From positions 124,001-188,000 of the forward strand of contig CAZYBO010000002.1 in NCBI GenBank assembly GCA_964645205.1: a DNA stretch of 64,000 nt, read 5' to 3'. A program made the position numbers and the translations under genes. The notes beneath the pieces were generated by a model. That model did not search any database and was not told where the DNA came from. It was given only the letters and a program-made list of their open reading frames with translations. Shown one piece after another: positions 1 to 8,385 of the stretch; positions within the stretch are counted from its first letter, which is position 1, and the number at the start of each line of letters is the position of its first letter. This DNA is from CAZYBO01 sp964645205 (lineage in GTDB: Bacteria; Pseudomonadota; Alphaproteobacteria; Rickettsiales; SXRF01).

Positions 1-462
1 GAGGGGGATAAGAACGGCGGTGGATGCGGCTAACGCGTTCAGCGTCAACAGGCCAAGCGACGGCGGGCAGTCGATCAGTATGTAGTCATATTGCCCGGAA
101 ATCCTATCCAGAGCCATTTTCAGTCGATATTCACGGCGCATCAGGCTTACCATTTCGATCTCTGCGCCCGATAAATCGATGGTTGCAGGTATGACGTGCA
201 AGCGTGGGATGGCGGTCTTCTGGATGGAATTTTCGACGGGCGTATCGCTCAGTACGATATCGTAGGAGGTGACTTCACGATTATTGGATTCGATGCCAAG
301 CCCGGTGCTGGCATTGCCTTGCGGATCGAAATCAATGACGAGGACTTTTTTGTTTACGGCGGCGAGTGCGGTGGCGAGATTGACGGTAGTAGTGGTCTTC
401 CCTACCCCGCCCTTCTGGTTGACGACGGCAAGGATAGTGGGAGATGCATTATCGCCTGTCAT
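1..462 (-). CDS. parA: Chromosome partitioning ATPase ParA (5' part, runs off the left edge)
   Basis: Only the first 154 codons are present and the gene continues past base 1. ParA binds DNA non-specifically and hydrolyses ATP to move ParB-parS complexes. Read leftward from the ATG at 462, the product carries a deviant Walker A (KGGVGKTTT, Lys22), the DFDPQGN segment around residues 44-50 and the Walker B ILIDCPP at 128-134, all diagnostic of ParA/Soj. Its start overlaps the rsmG stop by four bases (ATGA), so the two are co-transcribed. parB is expected next, outside the window. Four parS-like palindromes in the neighbouring genes support a partition role over a plasmid or MinD-type relative. 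Confidence 0.95.
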   Translation of the reverse strand, partial: MTGDNASPTILAVVNQKGGVGKTTTTVNLATALAAVNKKVLVIDFDPQGNASTGLGIESNNREVTSYDIVLSDTPVENSIQKTAIPRLHVIPATIDLSGAEIEMVSLMRREYRLKMALDRISGQYDYILIDCPPSLGLLTLNALAASTAVLIPL

Positions 463-1079
463 GGTTCACGCTCCCTGAGATTCGAAAGTTGTAGAATAAC
501 ACCCTGATCACTGGTGACGCTTGGAAAAATCGTATGTGCGAACGACCATATTTTCGAAGCGTCTTCTATCTCTTTAGAATAATTTTTTCCTTTATGGAAG
601 AGGCAAGTCGTTTCATGTGAAACGAAAAGATGCGCATATTTGCATAAGCTCTTCAATTCACTACAAGCGCGCGATAAAATTATTTTTGCAGTGAGATTTT
701 TTATCGATTCGATTCGCGTATTATGAAATGTAACACGCGTGTCGGTGAGTCGCGCCACCTCTCTCAGGAAGGTAATTTTTTTTGCATCGGATTCGATCAA
801 ATGCATATCGCGCGCGCCGTAAATCGCCAGCGTCATACCCGGGAAACCCGCTCCTGTCCCCATGTCCAGCATCGTCGAAGAAAGATCGGGAATATATTTT
901 ATAAGCTGCAGCGAGTCGAGAAAATGACGGTGCCATGCGGTGTCAATCGATTCGTTACTGACGAGATTGATGCGTTTCTGCCATTTGATTAGCAGGTCGT
1001 GATAGATGGACAGTTTGTCGTATGTTTCGCGTGAAACAGGGATATGCTGATTCAGGGTCTGGAAAATTGAATCAGGCAC
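459..1079 (-). CDS. rsmG: 16S rRNA (guanine(527)-N7)-methyltransferase RsmG (GidB)
   Basis: SAM-dependent methyltransferase that makes m7G527 in 16S rRNA. The 206 residues match the family length. The SAM-binding loop DMGTGAGFPG lies at about residues 72-81, and the SRACSELKSL segment corresponds to the conserved SRAxxxLxxL region. It overlaps mnmG upstream by 8 bases and parA downstream by 4, giving the mnmE-mnmG-rsmG-parA order common in alphaproteobacteria. Two parS-like sites lie inside it and are read as peptides VSRET and VSHET. The gene is AT-rich compared with the rest of the window and uses many A/T-ending codons. Confidence 0.95.
   Translation of the reverse strand: MPDSIFQTLNQHIPVSRETYDKLSIYHDLLIKWQKRINLVSNESIDTAWHRHFLDSLQLIKYIPDLSSTMLDMGTGAGFPGMTLAIYGARDMHLIESDAKKITFLREVARLTDTRVTFHNTRIESIKNLTAKIILSRACSELKSLCKYAHLFVSHETTCLFHKGKNYSKEIEDASKIWSFAHTIFPSVTSDQGVILQLSNLREREP
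609..624. promoter_or_regulatory. parS-like palindrome (weaker match)
   Basis: CGTTTCATGTGAAACG agrees with the bacterial parS consensus TGTTTCACGTGAAACA at 13 of 16 positions, and its flanks stay symmetric. It lies inside rsmG, close to parA. ParB binding here is inferred from sequence and location. Confidence 0.55.
1023..1038. promoter_or_regulatory. parS site (strong match)
   Basis: TGTTTCGCGTGAAACA matches the parS consensus at 15 of 16 positions; only position 7 differs. It lies in the 5' part of rsmG, where it encodes part of the VSRET peptide. This is the best of the four candidates and the likeliest ParB nucleation site in the window. Confidence 0.85.
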
Positions 1080-2943
1080 AGGCTTCTTGAGTATGGGATG
1101 ATTTTCGTATATGCGCCATCAACGCGATGATGGCCGCCGGTGTGATGCCGGGGATACGGCTGGCCGCGCCCAATGTTTCAGGACGTAATTGGTTCAATTT
1201 CAGTTTCACTTCACTAGAAAGCGATGAAAGCTGGCTATAATTAATATGTTCGGGAATACGCAAATGCTCTTCTTTTTTAAAGGCGATTTTATCCAATTCC
1301 TGCCGGTTGAGGTAACCGGCATAACCCGCTTCAATTTCGATTTGCTCGATAATAGCAGAAGGTATGCTCGTCAATTGCGGCCAGATACGGCATAAATCGG
1401 TAAATGCAATATGCTCGTATTTCAAAAGCTCTAAAGCCGTTTTGCGAATGCCGTCCTGATTGATGGCAATATCATGGGTTTTGAGTTGATTCGGGGTGAT
1501 AGAGAGTGCTTTTAGCGTTTCACGTGAATCGTGTAAGAGGTGCGTTTTGACATTAAACGCGGTTTCACGTTCGCTTTTCACACATCCGGCATCGATGCCT
1601 TTTTGGGTTAGTCGCAAATCCGCATTATCAGGACGAAGGCTGAGCCGGTATTCCGAACGCGACGTGAACATACGATAAGGTTCGCTTGTGCCATGCGTAA
1701 TCAAGTCGTCGATCATTACCCCGATATAGGCGTCGCTGCGATCAACGATAAATGGCTGTGAGCCTGAAGCAGCGAGCGCTGCGTTGATCCCGGCGATAAT
1801 GCCCTGCCCGCCTGCTTCTTCATACCCCGTGGTGCCGTTGATCTGCCCTGCAAAGTAAAGCCCCCTCACCTTTTTGGTTTCGAGGGTTGATTTTAACTCG
1901 CGCGGGTCTACATAATCATATTCAATCGCATAGCCGGGGCGGATCATGACGGCATTTTCTAACCCCGCGATCGTTTTTAGCAAGGCAAGCTGGACGTCTT
2001 CAGGTAATGAGGTGGATATGCCGTTTGGGTACACCGTGTCGTCATCCAGCCCTTCCGGTTCAAGGAAAATTTGGTGATTTTCACGGGCAGCAAAACGCAC
2101 CACCTTATCTTCGATGGATGGGCAATAGCGCGGCCCGGTGCTTTCAATTTGTCCGGAATACATCGGAGCGCGATGGAGATTTTCGCGGATAATCGCGTGG
2201 GTTTTCGGGCTTGTATGGGTAATATAGCATGAAATTTGTTGCACCGTAACTGCCTGTGTAAGATAGGAAAACGGGCTTGGCGGATTATCGCCGGGCTGAG
2301 CTTCCAGCGATGCCCAATCAATAGTTTTTCCGTCCAATCTCGGCGGGGTGCCGGTTTTCAGACGGCCTACCATAAAATTAAGTTTTTTCAGCGTATTAGA
2401 TAGTCCGATAGAAGGCTGTTCCCCTACCCTACCCGCACGGATTTTTTTCTCACCGATATGGATAAGCCCGTTCAAAAACGTACCCGTGGTAAGGATGATT
2501 TTTCCGGCGCTGTAGGTTTTTCCGGACTGGCACATAACCCCGGTGACTTCGTTTAGGTCGCTGATGGCTAAATCTTCGACGGAATCTTCGATGATGGTGA
2601 GATTCGGCATTTCCGATAGGATGGATTGCATCGCCTGACGGTATAATTTGCGATCTGCCTGCGCGCGCGGGCCACGGACAGCCGCGCCCTTGCTGGCGTT
2701 GAGCATGCGGTAATGGATACCGGCGCGGTCGATCACGCGTCCCATGACCCCGTCCAGCGCGTCGATTTCCTTGACCAGCGTGCCTTTGGCGATACCGCCG
2801 ATGGCCGGGTTGCAGGACATTTCACCGATGGTGGAGGCTTTCTGGGTAATCAAAGCCGTGCGCGCCCCTACCCTTGCGGACGCTGCCGCAGCTTCGCATC
2901 CGGCGTGGCCGCCGCCTATGACTATGACATCGAAATTAACCAT
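1072..2943 (-). CDS. mnmG: tRNA uridine-5-carboxymethylaminomethyl modification enzyme MnmG (GidA)
   Basis: FAD-dependent subunit of the MnmE-MnmG complex, which installs the cmnm5 group on U34 of certain tRNAs. At 623 residues it has full length. The N-terminal dinucleotide-binding motif VIGGGHAGCEAA is at about residues 8-19. The family signatures GPRAQADRKLY, FAGQINGTTGYEEAGGQG and SRSEYRLSLRPDNAD are all present. Its partner mnmE lies immediately upstream, 29 bases away, in the same orientation. It overlaps rsmG by 8 bases. One parS-like site lies within it and another in the gap to mnmE. Confidence 0.97.
   Translation of the reverse strand: MVNFDVIVIGGGHAGCEAAAASARVGARTALITQKASTIGEMSCNPAIGGIAKGTLVKEIDALDGVMGRVIDRAGIHYRMLNASKGAAVRGPRAQADRKLYRQAMQSILSEMPNLTIIEDSVEDLAISDLNEVTGVMCQSGKTYSAGKIILTTGTFLNGLIHIGEKKIRAGRVGEQPSIGLSNTLKKLNFMVGRLKTGTPPRLDGKTIDWASLEAQPGDNPPSPFSYLTQAVTVQQISCYITHTSPKTHAIIRENLHRAPMYSGQIESTGPRYCPSIEDKVVRFAARENHQIFLEPEGLDDDTVYPNGISTSLPEDVQLALLKTIAGLENAVMIRPGYAIEYDYVDPRELKSTLETKKVRGLYFAGQINGTTGYEEAGGQGIIAGINAALAASGSQPFIVDRSDAYIGVMIDDLITHGTSEPYRMFTSRSEYRLSLRPDNADLRLTQKGIDAGCVKSERETAFNVKTHLLHDSRETLKALSITPNQLKTHDIAINQDGIRKTALELLKYEHIAFTDLCRIWPQLTSIPSAIIEQIEIEAGYAGYLNRQELDKIAFKKEEHLRIPEHINYSQLSSLSSEVKLKLNQLRPETLGAASRIPGITPAAIIALMAHIRKSSHTQEACA
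1516..1531. promoter_or_regulatory. parS-like palindrome inside mnmG (weaker match)
   Basis: CGTTTCACGTGAATCG agrees with the parS consensus at 13 of 16 positions and keeps the central GTTTCACGTGAA intact. It encodes the SRET stretch of MnmG. The broken right arm makes binding less certain than at 1023-1038. Confidence 0.5.
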
Positions 2944-2954
2944 TACCCTGTCCC

Positions 2955-2970
2955 GGTTTCACATGAAACA
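2955..2970. promoter_or_regulatory. parS-like palindrome between mnmE and mnmG
   Basis: GGTTTCACATGAAACA matches the parS consensus at 14 of 16 positions. It fills the short gap between the mnmE stop and the mnmG start, so it is not constrained by coding. Intergenic placement beside mnmG strengthens the case for a ParB site. Confidence 0.65.
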
Positions 2971-2972
2971 CG

Positions 2973-4295
2973 TTATTTGCCAATACAAAACCTACTGAAT
3001 ACGACGTCTAATACATCATCTACCTGTATTTTACCAGTAATTTTGCCAACCGCCTGCGCCGCCAGCCGTAATTCCTCACAAGCCAGCTCCAGCGGCGCAT
3101 TCGGGTCGAAACGCGCCAGATGCCTCTGGCACTCATTCAACAACGCGCGATGGCGTGCCCTCGTAATCACCGGCGCAGTATGAGATGCAAAAAATGTCGT
3201 AAGATATTGCTCTAACGTCTGTACCAATAGGTCAATCCCCTCACCTGTTTTAGTCGAAATCGCAAGGCTTCCGGGCAGCGGATTTTTTGGTGATGTGGCG
3301 AGATCGGATTTATTGAAAATGACGATGGCGTGTTCGTCGATTTGCGCGCGCGTTGTGGTGTCGATATCGGGTAATTTCTCCCCGTCGAATACGAGTAATT
3401 TGATGTCAGCGTCTTCGGCGCGCGCCAATGCACGGCGTACGCCTTCCTGTTCGATATCGTCGTCGCTTTCGCGGATGCCGGCGGTGTCGGTGAGTATCAA
3501 TGGAAACCCCGCAATATCCATATGCGCTTCGATGACGTCGCGCGTGGTGCCGGCGCGGTGTGATACGATGGCGACGTCACGCCGTGCGAGTGCGTTCATG
3601 AGGCTGGACTTGCCCGCGTTGGGCGCGCCAATGATGACGGCATGGATGCCGTCACGCAAGCGTTCGCCACGCTTGTGATCGGACAGTGCTTCGGCGAGCG
3701 TGGTCTGTAGCGTGGCAATATCGCGTTGCAATTCGACGAGTACGGATTCAGGAATTTCTTCATCGGGAAAATCGATATAGGCTTCCAGCAAAGCGAGGCA
3801 ATGGATGATACGCTCGCGCAGCGTCTGGAAATAGCGGCTCATTTCACCTTGCATCTGGCGCAGGGCTTGTTTCTTTTGTTGGGCGGTTTCGGCGTCGATA
3901 AGGTCGGCCAGTCCTTCGGCTTCTACCAAGTCCATTTTGCCGTTTAAGAACGCGCGGCGGGTGAATTCGCCAGGTTCGGCGGGGCGAAGCCCGTCTAAGC
4001 CCGCCAACGTATCCAGCAGCTCGCGCAGCACGCCTTGCGAACCGTGTACATGCAACTCCACCACGTCTTCGCCGGTGAAGCTGCGCGGGGCTTTGAAATA
4101 GAGGTAGAGGCCGCGGTCGATCAGCTCGTTTGCGGGGGTGTGAAAAGCAGTGTAGGCGGCGACGTTGGGGACGGGGGATGCATCGCACAGGCTAGACAAT
4201 GCCGCAAGTGCCTGTTGCCCCGAAATGCGCACGATTGCCACGCCGGATTTTCCGCCGCCGGTAGCCACAGCGAATATGGTGTTTTTCCCAGACAT
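2973..4295 (-). CDS. mnmE: tRNA modification GTPase MnmE (TrmE)
   Basis: GTPase partner of MnmG in cmnm5U34 synthesis. The 440 residues start MSGKNTIFAVATGGGKSG, the expected family N-terminus. A longer reading frame from a TTG at 4346 would run into the divergent gene start and lacks homology, so I place the start at the ATG at 4295. An N-terminal folate-binding domain comes first. The G domain follows, with G1 GAPNAGKS (223-230), G2 TTRD, G3 DTAG and G4 NKSD. The C-terminus ends FCIGK, carrying the catalytic Cys of the family. The gene leads the mnmE-mnmG-rsmG-parA series. Confidence 0.96.
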   Translation of the reverse strand: MSGKNTIFAVATGGGKSGVAIVRISGQQALAALSSLCDASPVPNVAAYTAFHTPANELIDRGLYLYFKAPRSFTGEDVVELHVHGSQGVLRELLDTLAGLDGLRPAEPGEFTRRAFLNGKMDLVEAEGLADLIDAETAQQKKQALRQMQGEMSRYFQTLRERIIHCLALLEAYIDFPDEEIPESVLVELQRDIATLQTTLAEALSDHKRGERLRDGIHAVIIGAPNAGKSSLMNALARRDVAIVSHRAGTTRDVIEAHMDIAGFPLILTDTAGIRESDDDIEQEGVRRALARAEDADIKLLVFDGEKLPDIDTTTRAQIDEHAIVIFNKSDLATSPKNPLPGSLAISTKTGEGIDLLVQTLEQYLTTFFASHTAPVITRARHRALLNECQRHLARFDPNAPLELACEELRLAAQAVGKITGKIQVDDVLDVVFSRFCIGK

Positions 4296-4333
4296 AGGGT
4301 AAGAGGGGTAGCATATCGCGAAAGGAAAGCAAC

Positions 4334-5308
4334 ATGACGCAGACAATACGCATTACCCAGCCGGGCGGTGTGGAGGCCTTAAAAGTAGAGGATGTGCCGC
4401 TGACGAAGCCGCAGGCGGGTGAGGTGCGCATCCGCCAGATGGCGGTGGGGGTGAATTTTATCGATGTGTACCATCGCAGCGGGCTGTATGCGTTACCGTC
4501 TTACCCAGCGGGAATCGGGCTGGAGGCGTCGGGCGTAGTGGAAGAAGCGGGCGAGGGTGCTAGTCTGAAGCCGGGCGACCGGGTGGCCTATTGCGGCGGT
4601 GCGCCGGGGTCGTATGCGGCGGAACGGGTGATTGCCGAGAAGCATCTGGTGAAAATTCCGGATGGCGTGAGCCACGAGGTTGCGGCGGCTTCCATCCTCA
4701 AAGGATTGACCGCGCAATTTTTGCTGCGCAAGACGTTTCGGGTAGAGAAGGGGCATGCGGTGCTGATTCATGCCGCAGCCGGTGGCGTAGGGCTTTTGGC
4801 CTGCCAGTGGGCGAAGCATCTGGGTGCGACAGTGATCGGTACGGTCAGCAGTCCGCAGAAGGCGGCGCTGGCGAAACAAAACGGCTGCGATTTCCCGATT
4901 ATCTATACGCAGGAGCCGATCGTGGCGCGTGTGCGCGAGCTGACGAACGGGACGGGGGTGGATGTGGCGTATGACTCGGTGGGCAAAACCACCTTCATGG
5001 ATTCGCTCGATTGCCTGAGAAAATTCGGGATGCTGGTGAGCTACGGCAATGCGTCAGGCGCGGTGCCTGCGTTCGAGCCGCTGCTGCTGTCGAAAAAAGG
5101 CTCGCTGTTCGTGACGCGGCCGACGCTGATGCACCATATCGAAGACCGCGCGTCCTATCAGGCGATGGCGGATGAATTATTCGGGTTGCTGGGGCAGGGA
5201 GCCCTGTCGGTGCATATCGGGGCGCGCTATGCTCTGGCCGAGACTGCGCAGGCGCATATCGACCTGGAAGCGCGTAAAACGGTAGGGTCTACGCTGCTGC
5301 TGCCGTAA
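4334..5308 (+). CDS. NADPH:quinone oxidoreductase (zeta-crystallin type, MDR family)
   Basis: A 324-residue zinc-independent medium-chain dehydrogenase/reductase, predicted to be a cytosolic NADPH-dependent quinone or enone reductase. The N-terminal GroES-like fold contains VNFIDVYHRSGLY. The nucleotide-binding domain has the signature HAAAGGVGLLACQWAK followed by LGATVIGTVSS, typical of QOR. An AAAGGAAAG ribosome-binding site precedes the ATG. It is divergent from mnmE with about 38 bases between starts and convergent with yejF, with a 1-base gap. It is a single-gene unit, and the physiological substrate cannot be told from sequence. Confidence 0.9.
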   Translation: MTQTIRITQPGGVEALKVEDVPLTKPQAGEVRIRQMAVGVNFIDVYHRSGLYALPSYPAGIGLEASGVVEEAGEGASLKPGDRVAYCGGAPGSYAAERVIAEKHLVKIPDGVSHEVAAASILKGLTAQFLLRKTFRVEKGHAVLIHAAAGGVGLLACQWAKHLGATVIGTVSSPQKAALAKQNGCDFPIIYTQEPIVARVRELTNGTGVDVAYDSVGKTTFMDSLDCLRKFGMLVSYGNASGAVPAFEPLLLSKKGSLFVTRPTLMHHIEDRASYQAMADELFGLLGQGALSVHIGARYALAETAQAHIDLEARKTVGSTLLLP

Positions 5309-5309
5309 T

Positions 5310-6890
5310 TTATTTGCTGTGTAAAAACGCCGCGTCGATCAGGGTTTTGGTGTAGGCGTTCTTGGGATTGCCGAACAGTTCTGCGGTTGGCGCGTATTCC
5401 ACCATTTTTCCGCGATGCATGACGAGAATGTTATGAGCGATGGATTTGACCACGCGCAGATCGTGGCTGATGAAGATATAGCCCAGCGCGTATTTAGATT
5501 GCAGGGTTTTAAGCAGTTCGACAATCTGCTTCTGTACCGATAAATCGAGCGCCGAAGTCGGCTCATCCAACACTACGAAACGTGGCTTGAGCACCATGGC
5601 GCGGGCGATGCTGATGCGCTGGCGCTGGCCGCCGCTGAATTCATGGGGATAGCGGGCGGTGCAGTCGGCAGGCAGCCCGACTTCCGCGAGTATGGCGGCT
5701 ACCGCATCGGCGCGGGCGGATTCGTTCATTTCGGGGTGGTGGACAAGCAGGCCTTCCTCGATGATCTGCAAAATATTCATGCGCGGGTTGAGGCTGGAGA
5801 AGGGGTCCTGAAACACCACCTGCATCTGTTTTCGCAAGGGGCGCACGGCATGGGTTTTAAGATTGTGGATGGGCTGGCCGTTGAAATGGATGGTGCCATC
5901 GCTTTTAAGCAAGCGCAGCAACGCAAATCCCAGCGTGGTTTTGCCCGATCCCGACTCGCCGACGATGCCGAGTGTCGATCCTTCCGGGATCGTAATGGAT
6001 ATGTCGTCGACGGCTTTGACATGGTCGACGGTGCGTTGCAGGAGACCTTTTTTGATCGGGAAATAGACCTTGAGATGGTCGCATTGCATAAGCGGTTTGG
6101 ACGAGGCGGGCAGGGGCACGGCTTCGCCTTTGGGCTCGGAGGCCAGCAGCTTTTGCGTATAGGCGTGCTGCGGGGCGTCAAAGACGGCCTTGACCGCGCC
6201 TTGTTCCACGATCTCACCTGCGCGCATGATTGCCACGCGGTCGGCCATGCGGCGCACGATGGTGAGGTCGTGGGTAATGAACAATATCGCCATGCCGGTT
6301 TCACGCTGGAGGCTTTTGAGCAATTCAAGGATTTTGACCTGCACGGTGACATCCACCGCCGTCGTCGGCTCGTCGGCGATGAGCAGGTCGGGTTTATTGG
6401 CGATCGCCATGGCGATCATCACGCGCTGGCGCTCGCCGCCGGAGAGCTGGTGCGGGTAAGCGTCCAGCCGGTCTTTGAAATGGGCAAGCCCGACCTGCGC
6501 GAGCAGTTCGATAATCCGTTCGTCGGGATCTATGCGCGTTTCCTGCGGGTGGCAGGTGAGCATTTCGCGGATTTGCGTGCCGATCATATGCAGCGGGTTG
6601 AGCGCCGTCATCGGTTCCTGGAAAATCATGCCGATATGCCGCCCGCGGATAGTGCGCAGGAGCGAAGTGGGTGCGCCTACGATTTCCGTATCCCGGAAGC
6701 GCACGCTGCCTTCTATCGTCGACGATTCCGGCTGCAGGCCGAGGCAGGAAAGGGCGGTCAGCGACTTGCCGGAGCCGGATTCCCCGACGACGGCCAGCAT
6801 TTCGCCCGCATTCATGGTAAGGGAAAGGGCTTTAACCGCCTGTACCGTGCCAAAGGACAAAGAAAGCCTATTGATGGAAAGCAGGGTCAT
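5310..6890 (-). CDS. yejF: Peptide ABC transporter, fused double ATP-binding subunit YejF
   Basis: Both ATPase domains of an oligopeptide-type ABC importer are fused in one 526-residue chain, close to the length of E. coli YejF. Domain 1 has Walker A GESGSGKS (36-43) and signature LSGGERQR. Domain 2 has GESGSGKT (around residue 310) and FSGGQRQR. Both have the DEPT Walker B end. Each domain ends with the oligopeptide-type extension. The start overlaps the yejE stop as ATGA. Yej systems import peptides such as microcin C, and in some alphaproteobacteria peptidoglycan peptides; the substrate here is inferred only. Confidence 0.94.
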   Translation of the reverse strand: MTLLSINRLSLSFGTVQAVKALSLTMNAGEMLAVVGESGSGKSLTALSCLGLQPESSTIEGSVRFRDTEIVGAPTSLLRTIRGRHIGMIFQEPMTALNPLHMIGTQIREMLTCHPQETRIDPDERIIELLAQVGLAHFKDRLDAYPHQLSGGERQRVMIAMAIANKPDLLIADEPTTAVDVTVQVKILELLKSLQRETGMAILFITHDLTIVRRMADRVAIMRAGEIVEQGAVKAVFDAPQHAYTQKLLASEPKGEAVPLPASSKPLMQCDHLKVYFPIKKGLLQRTVDHVKAVDDISITIPEGSTLGIVGESGSGKTTLGFALLRLLKSDGTIHFNGQPIHNLKTHAVRPLRKQMQVVFQDPFSSLNPRMNILQIIEEGLLVHHPEMNESARADAVAAILAEVGLPADCTARYPHEFSGGQRQRISIARAMVLKPRFVVLDEPTSALDLSVQKQIVELLKTLQSKYALGYIFISHDLRVVKSIAHNILVMHRGKMVEYAPTAELFGNPKNAYTKTLIDAAFLHSK

Positions 6891-7927
6891 AATTTGACGG
6901 TCTTTCTCGGGTCAAACGCGTCGCGCACGGCTTCGCTGATGAAGATGATCAGCACCAGCATAAGCGCGATGGTGAAAAAGCCGGTAAAGCCCAACCACGG
7001 AGCCTGCGGGTTGTTTTTACCCTGCAGCAGCAATTCGCCCAGCGACGCCGAACCGGGGGGCAGGCCGAAGCCAAGGAAATCGAGGGTGGTGAGCGCCGTC
7101 ACGCCCGCGCTCATGATGAAGGGGATGTAGGTCATGGCGGAGACCAGCGCGTTGGGCAGCACATGGCGCAGCATGATCTTGCCTTCGCTGACGCCGAGCG
7201 CGCGGGCGGCTTTCACGTAATCGAAATTGCGCGCGCGCAGGCATTCGGCGCGCACCACGTCGGTCAGCGACATCCAGCGGAACAGCAGTAAAATCGCCAG
7301 CAGCCACCAGAAATTCGGAGTAATCATGCTGGCTAAGATAATCAATACGAACAATTCCGGCAGTCCCGACCATATTTCGATAAAACGCTGAAAAATCAGG
7401 TCGATCTTCCCGCCGGAGAATCCCTGTATCGCACCCGCCAGCACGCCGATGATGGAGCAGGAAACGGTGAGCATCAGTCCGAATAGCACCGACAGGCGGA
7501 ACCCGTAAATCAGCCGCGCGAGGATGTCGCGCCCCTGATCGTCGGTGCCAAGCAGGTTTTCGCGGCTGGGCGGGGCAGGGGCGGGGCGCCCCAGATCGTA
7601 ATTGATCGTGGTGCTGCCGTAGCGGACGGGCGGCCAGATCATCCAGCCCTCGGCGTTGATGCGCTCGGCGATGAACGGCTCGCGGTAGGAGGTTTCGGTA
7701 TCGAAATCCCCGCCGAAGGTTTTTTCGCTATAGACCTTAAAGACCGGGAAATACAGATCGCCCTTGTACGACATGACGATGGGCTTGTCGTTGGCGATCA
7801 CCTCCGCGCACAGGCTGAGCGCGAACAGCGCGAGGAATATCCACAAACTCCAGAACCCGCGCGTATTGGCGCGGAACAGGGCAAGGCGGCGGCGGGCAAG
7901 GGGGGAGAGGGTAGGCGGTTGCATCAT
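6887..7927 (-). CDS. yejE: Peptide ABC transporter permease YejE
   Basis: Inner-membrane permease of the Yej peptide importer, 346 residues from the ATG at 7927. A TTG one codon upstream and an ATG one codon downstream are alternatives. The conserved N-terminal region RRLALFRANTRGFWSLWIFL and the GTDDQGRDILARLIYGFR segment are typical of YejE/DppC-type permeases. The cytoplasmic EAA-like loop ARALGVSEGKIMLRHVLPNA contacts the ATPase. An AGAGGT ribosome-binding site precedes the start and lies within the end of the DUF559 cassette. It is translationally coupled to yejF by a 4-base overlap. Confidence 0.93.
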   Translation of the reverse strand: MMQPPTLSPLARRRLALFRANTRGFWSLWIFLALFALSLCAEVIANDKPIVMSYKGDLYFPVFKVYSEKTFGGDFDTETSYREPFIAERINAEGWMIWPPVRYGSTTINYDLGRPAPAPPSRENLLGTDDQGRDILARLIYGFRLSVLFGLMLTVSCSIIGVLAGAIQGFSGGKIDLIFQRFIEIWSGLPELFVLIILASMITPNFWWLLAILLLFRWMSLTDVVRAECLRARNFDYVKAARALGVSEGKIMLRHVLPNALVSAMTYIPFIMSAGVTALTTLDFLGFGLPPGSASLGELLLQGKNNPQAPWLGFTGFFTIALMLVLIIFISEAVRDAFDPRKTVKL

Positions 7928-8385
7928 CAAGATACCTCTTCCTGCCCCCTCTCCCTTTCAGGGAGAGGGTAGGGGTGAGGGTTGCCCAACGCAGACTGGA
8001 TGCTGATAAGCACTCCTTCCAGATTTTCAACAAGCTCATTATTCCAGAAGCGCAACACGCGGTAACCTTCCCCATGCAGCCATGTATCTCGCGCATGATC
8101 ACGTGAGGATTGGAGCGCATGCTGGCCGCCGTCCAGTTCGATAATCAGCTTTGCTTCGGTGCAGATAAAATCCACGACATAGCCGCCTATGGGATATTGC
8201 CTGCGGAATTTGAATCCATAGAACTGGCGGTTGCGCAGGCGGTACCATAGTTTTTTCTCTACGTCGGTTAAGCGGGTGCGTAAGCGCTTTGCGATGCCAA
8301 CCAGCGAGCGGTTGCGTGGGTGGAGAGAACCCTCACCCTGCCCTCTCCCTGGAAGGGAGAGGGGACTTTCGTGTGCTGTGCTCAC
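7927..8385 (-). CDS. DUF559 (PD-(D/E)XK, Vsr-like fold) nuclease-like protein inside the yej operon
   Basis: A 152-residue protein whose central part (about residues 25-130) is a DUF559 domain. The pattern VVDF (Asp72) followed by IIELDGGQH (Glu83, Asp85) fits the metal site of PD-(D/E)XK nucleases, and LRFWNNEL near residue 112 is a hallmark of the family. The start is a GTG overlapping the yejB stop (GTGA), and its stop abuts the yejE start, so it replaces the usual yejB-yejE junction without breaking translation. Both termini are encoded by GC-rich palindromic repeats, giving the low-complexity peptides LSLPGRGQGEG and PYPLPERERG. Nuclease activity is inferred from the family. Confidence 0.85.
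   Translation of the reverse strand: MSTAHESPLSLPGRGQGEGSLHPRNRSLVGIAKRLRTRLTDVEKKLWYRLRNRQFYGFKFRRQYPIGGYVVDFICTEAKLIIELDGGQHALQSSRDHARDTWLHGEGYRVLRFWNNELVENLEGVLISIQSALGNPHPYPLPERERGQEEVS
7947..7981. repeat. Terminal palindromic repeat of the DUF559 cassette (yejE side)
   Basis: CCCTCTCCC, a 5-base loop and GGGAGAGGG form a perfect 9-bp hairpin, followed by TA and GGGGTGAGGG. Reverse-complemented, the unit nearly equals the repeat at 8330-8363, so the two bound the DUF559 domain as inverted repeats. It is translated as the C-terminal tail of the DUF559 protein. Confidence 0.85.
8330..8363. repeat. Terminal palindromic repeat of the DUF559 cassette (yejB side)
   Basis: CCCTCACCC, TG, then CCCTCTCCC, a TGGAA loop and GGGAGAGGG. 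This is the inverted partner of 7947-7981, differing at only a few positions. It is translated as the N-terminal SLPGRGQGEG stretch of the DUF559 protein. Confidence 0.85.

Noticed and set aside
1561..1576. A further parS candidate (GGTTTCACGTTCGCTT)
   Set aside because: Only the left half matches the consensus; the right arm is lost.
5643..7130. A rightward 495-codon open frame opposite yejF and yejE
   Set aside because: Antisense shadow of a high-GC gene with clear ABC ATPase motifs on the other strand.
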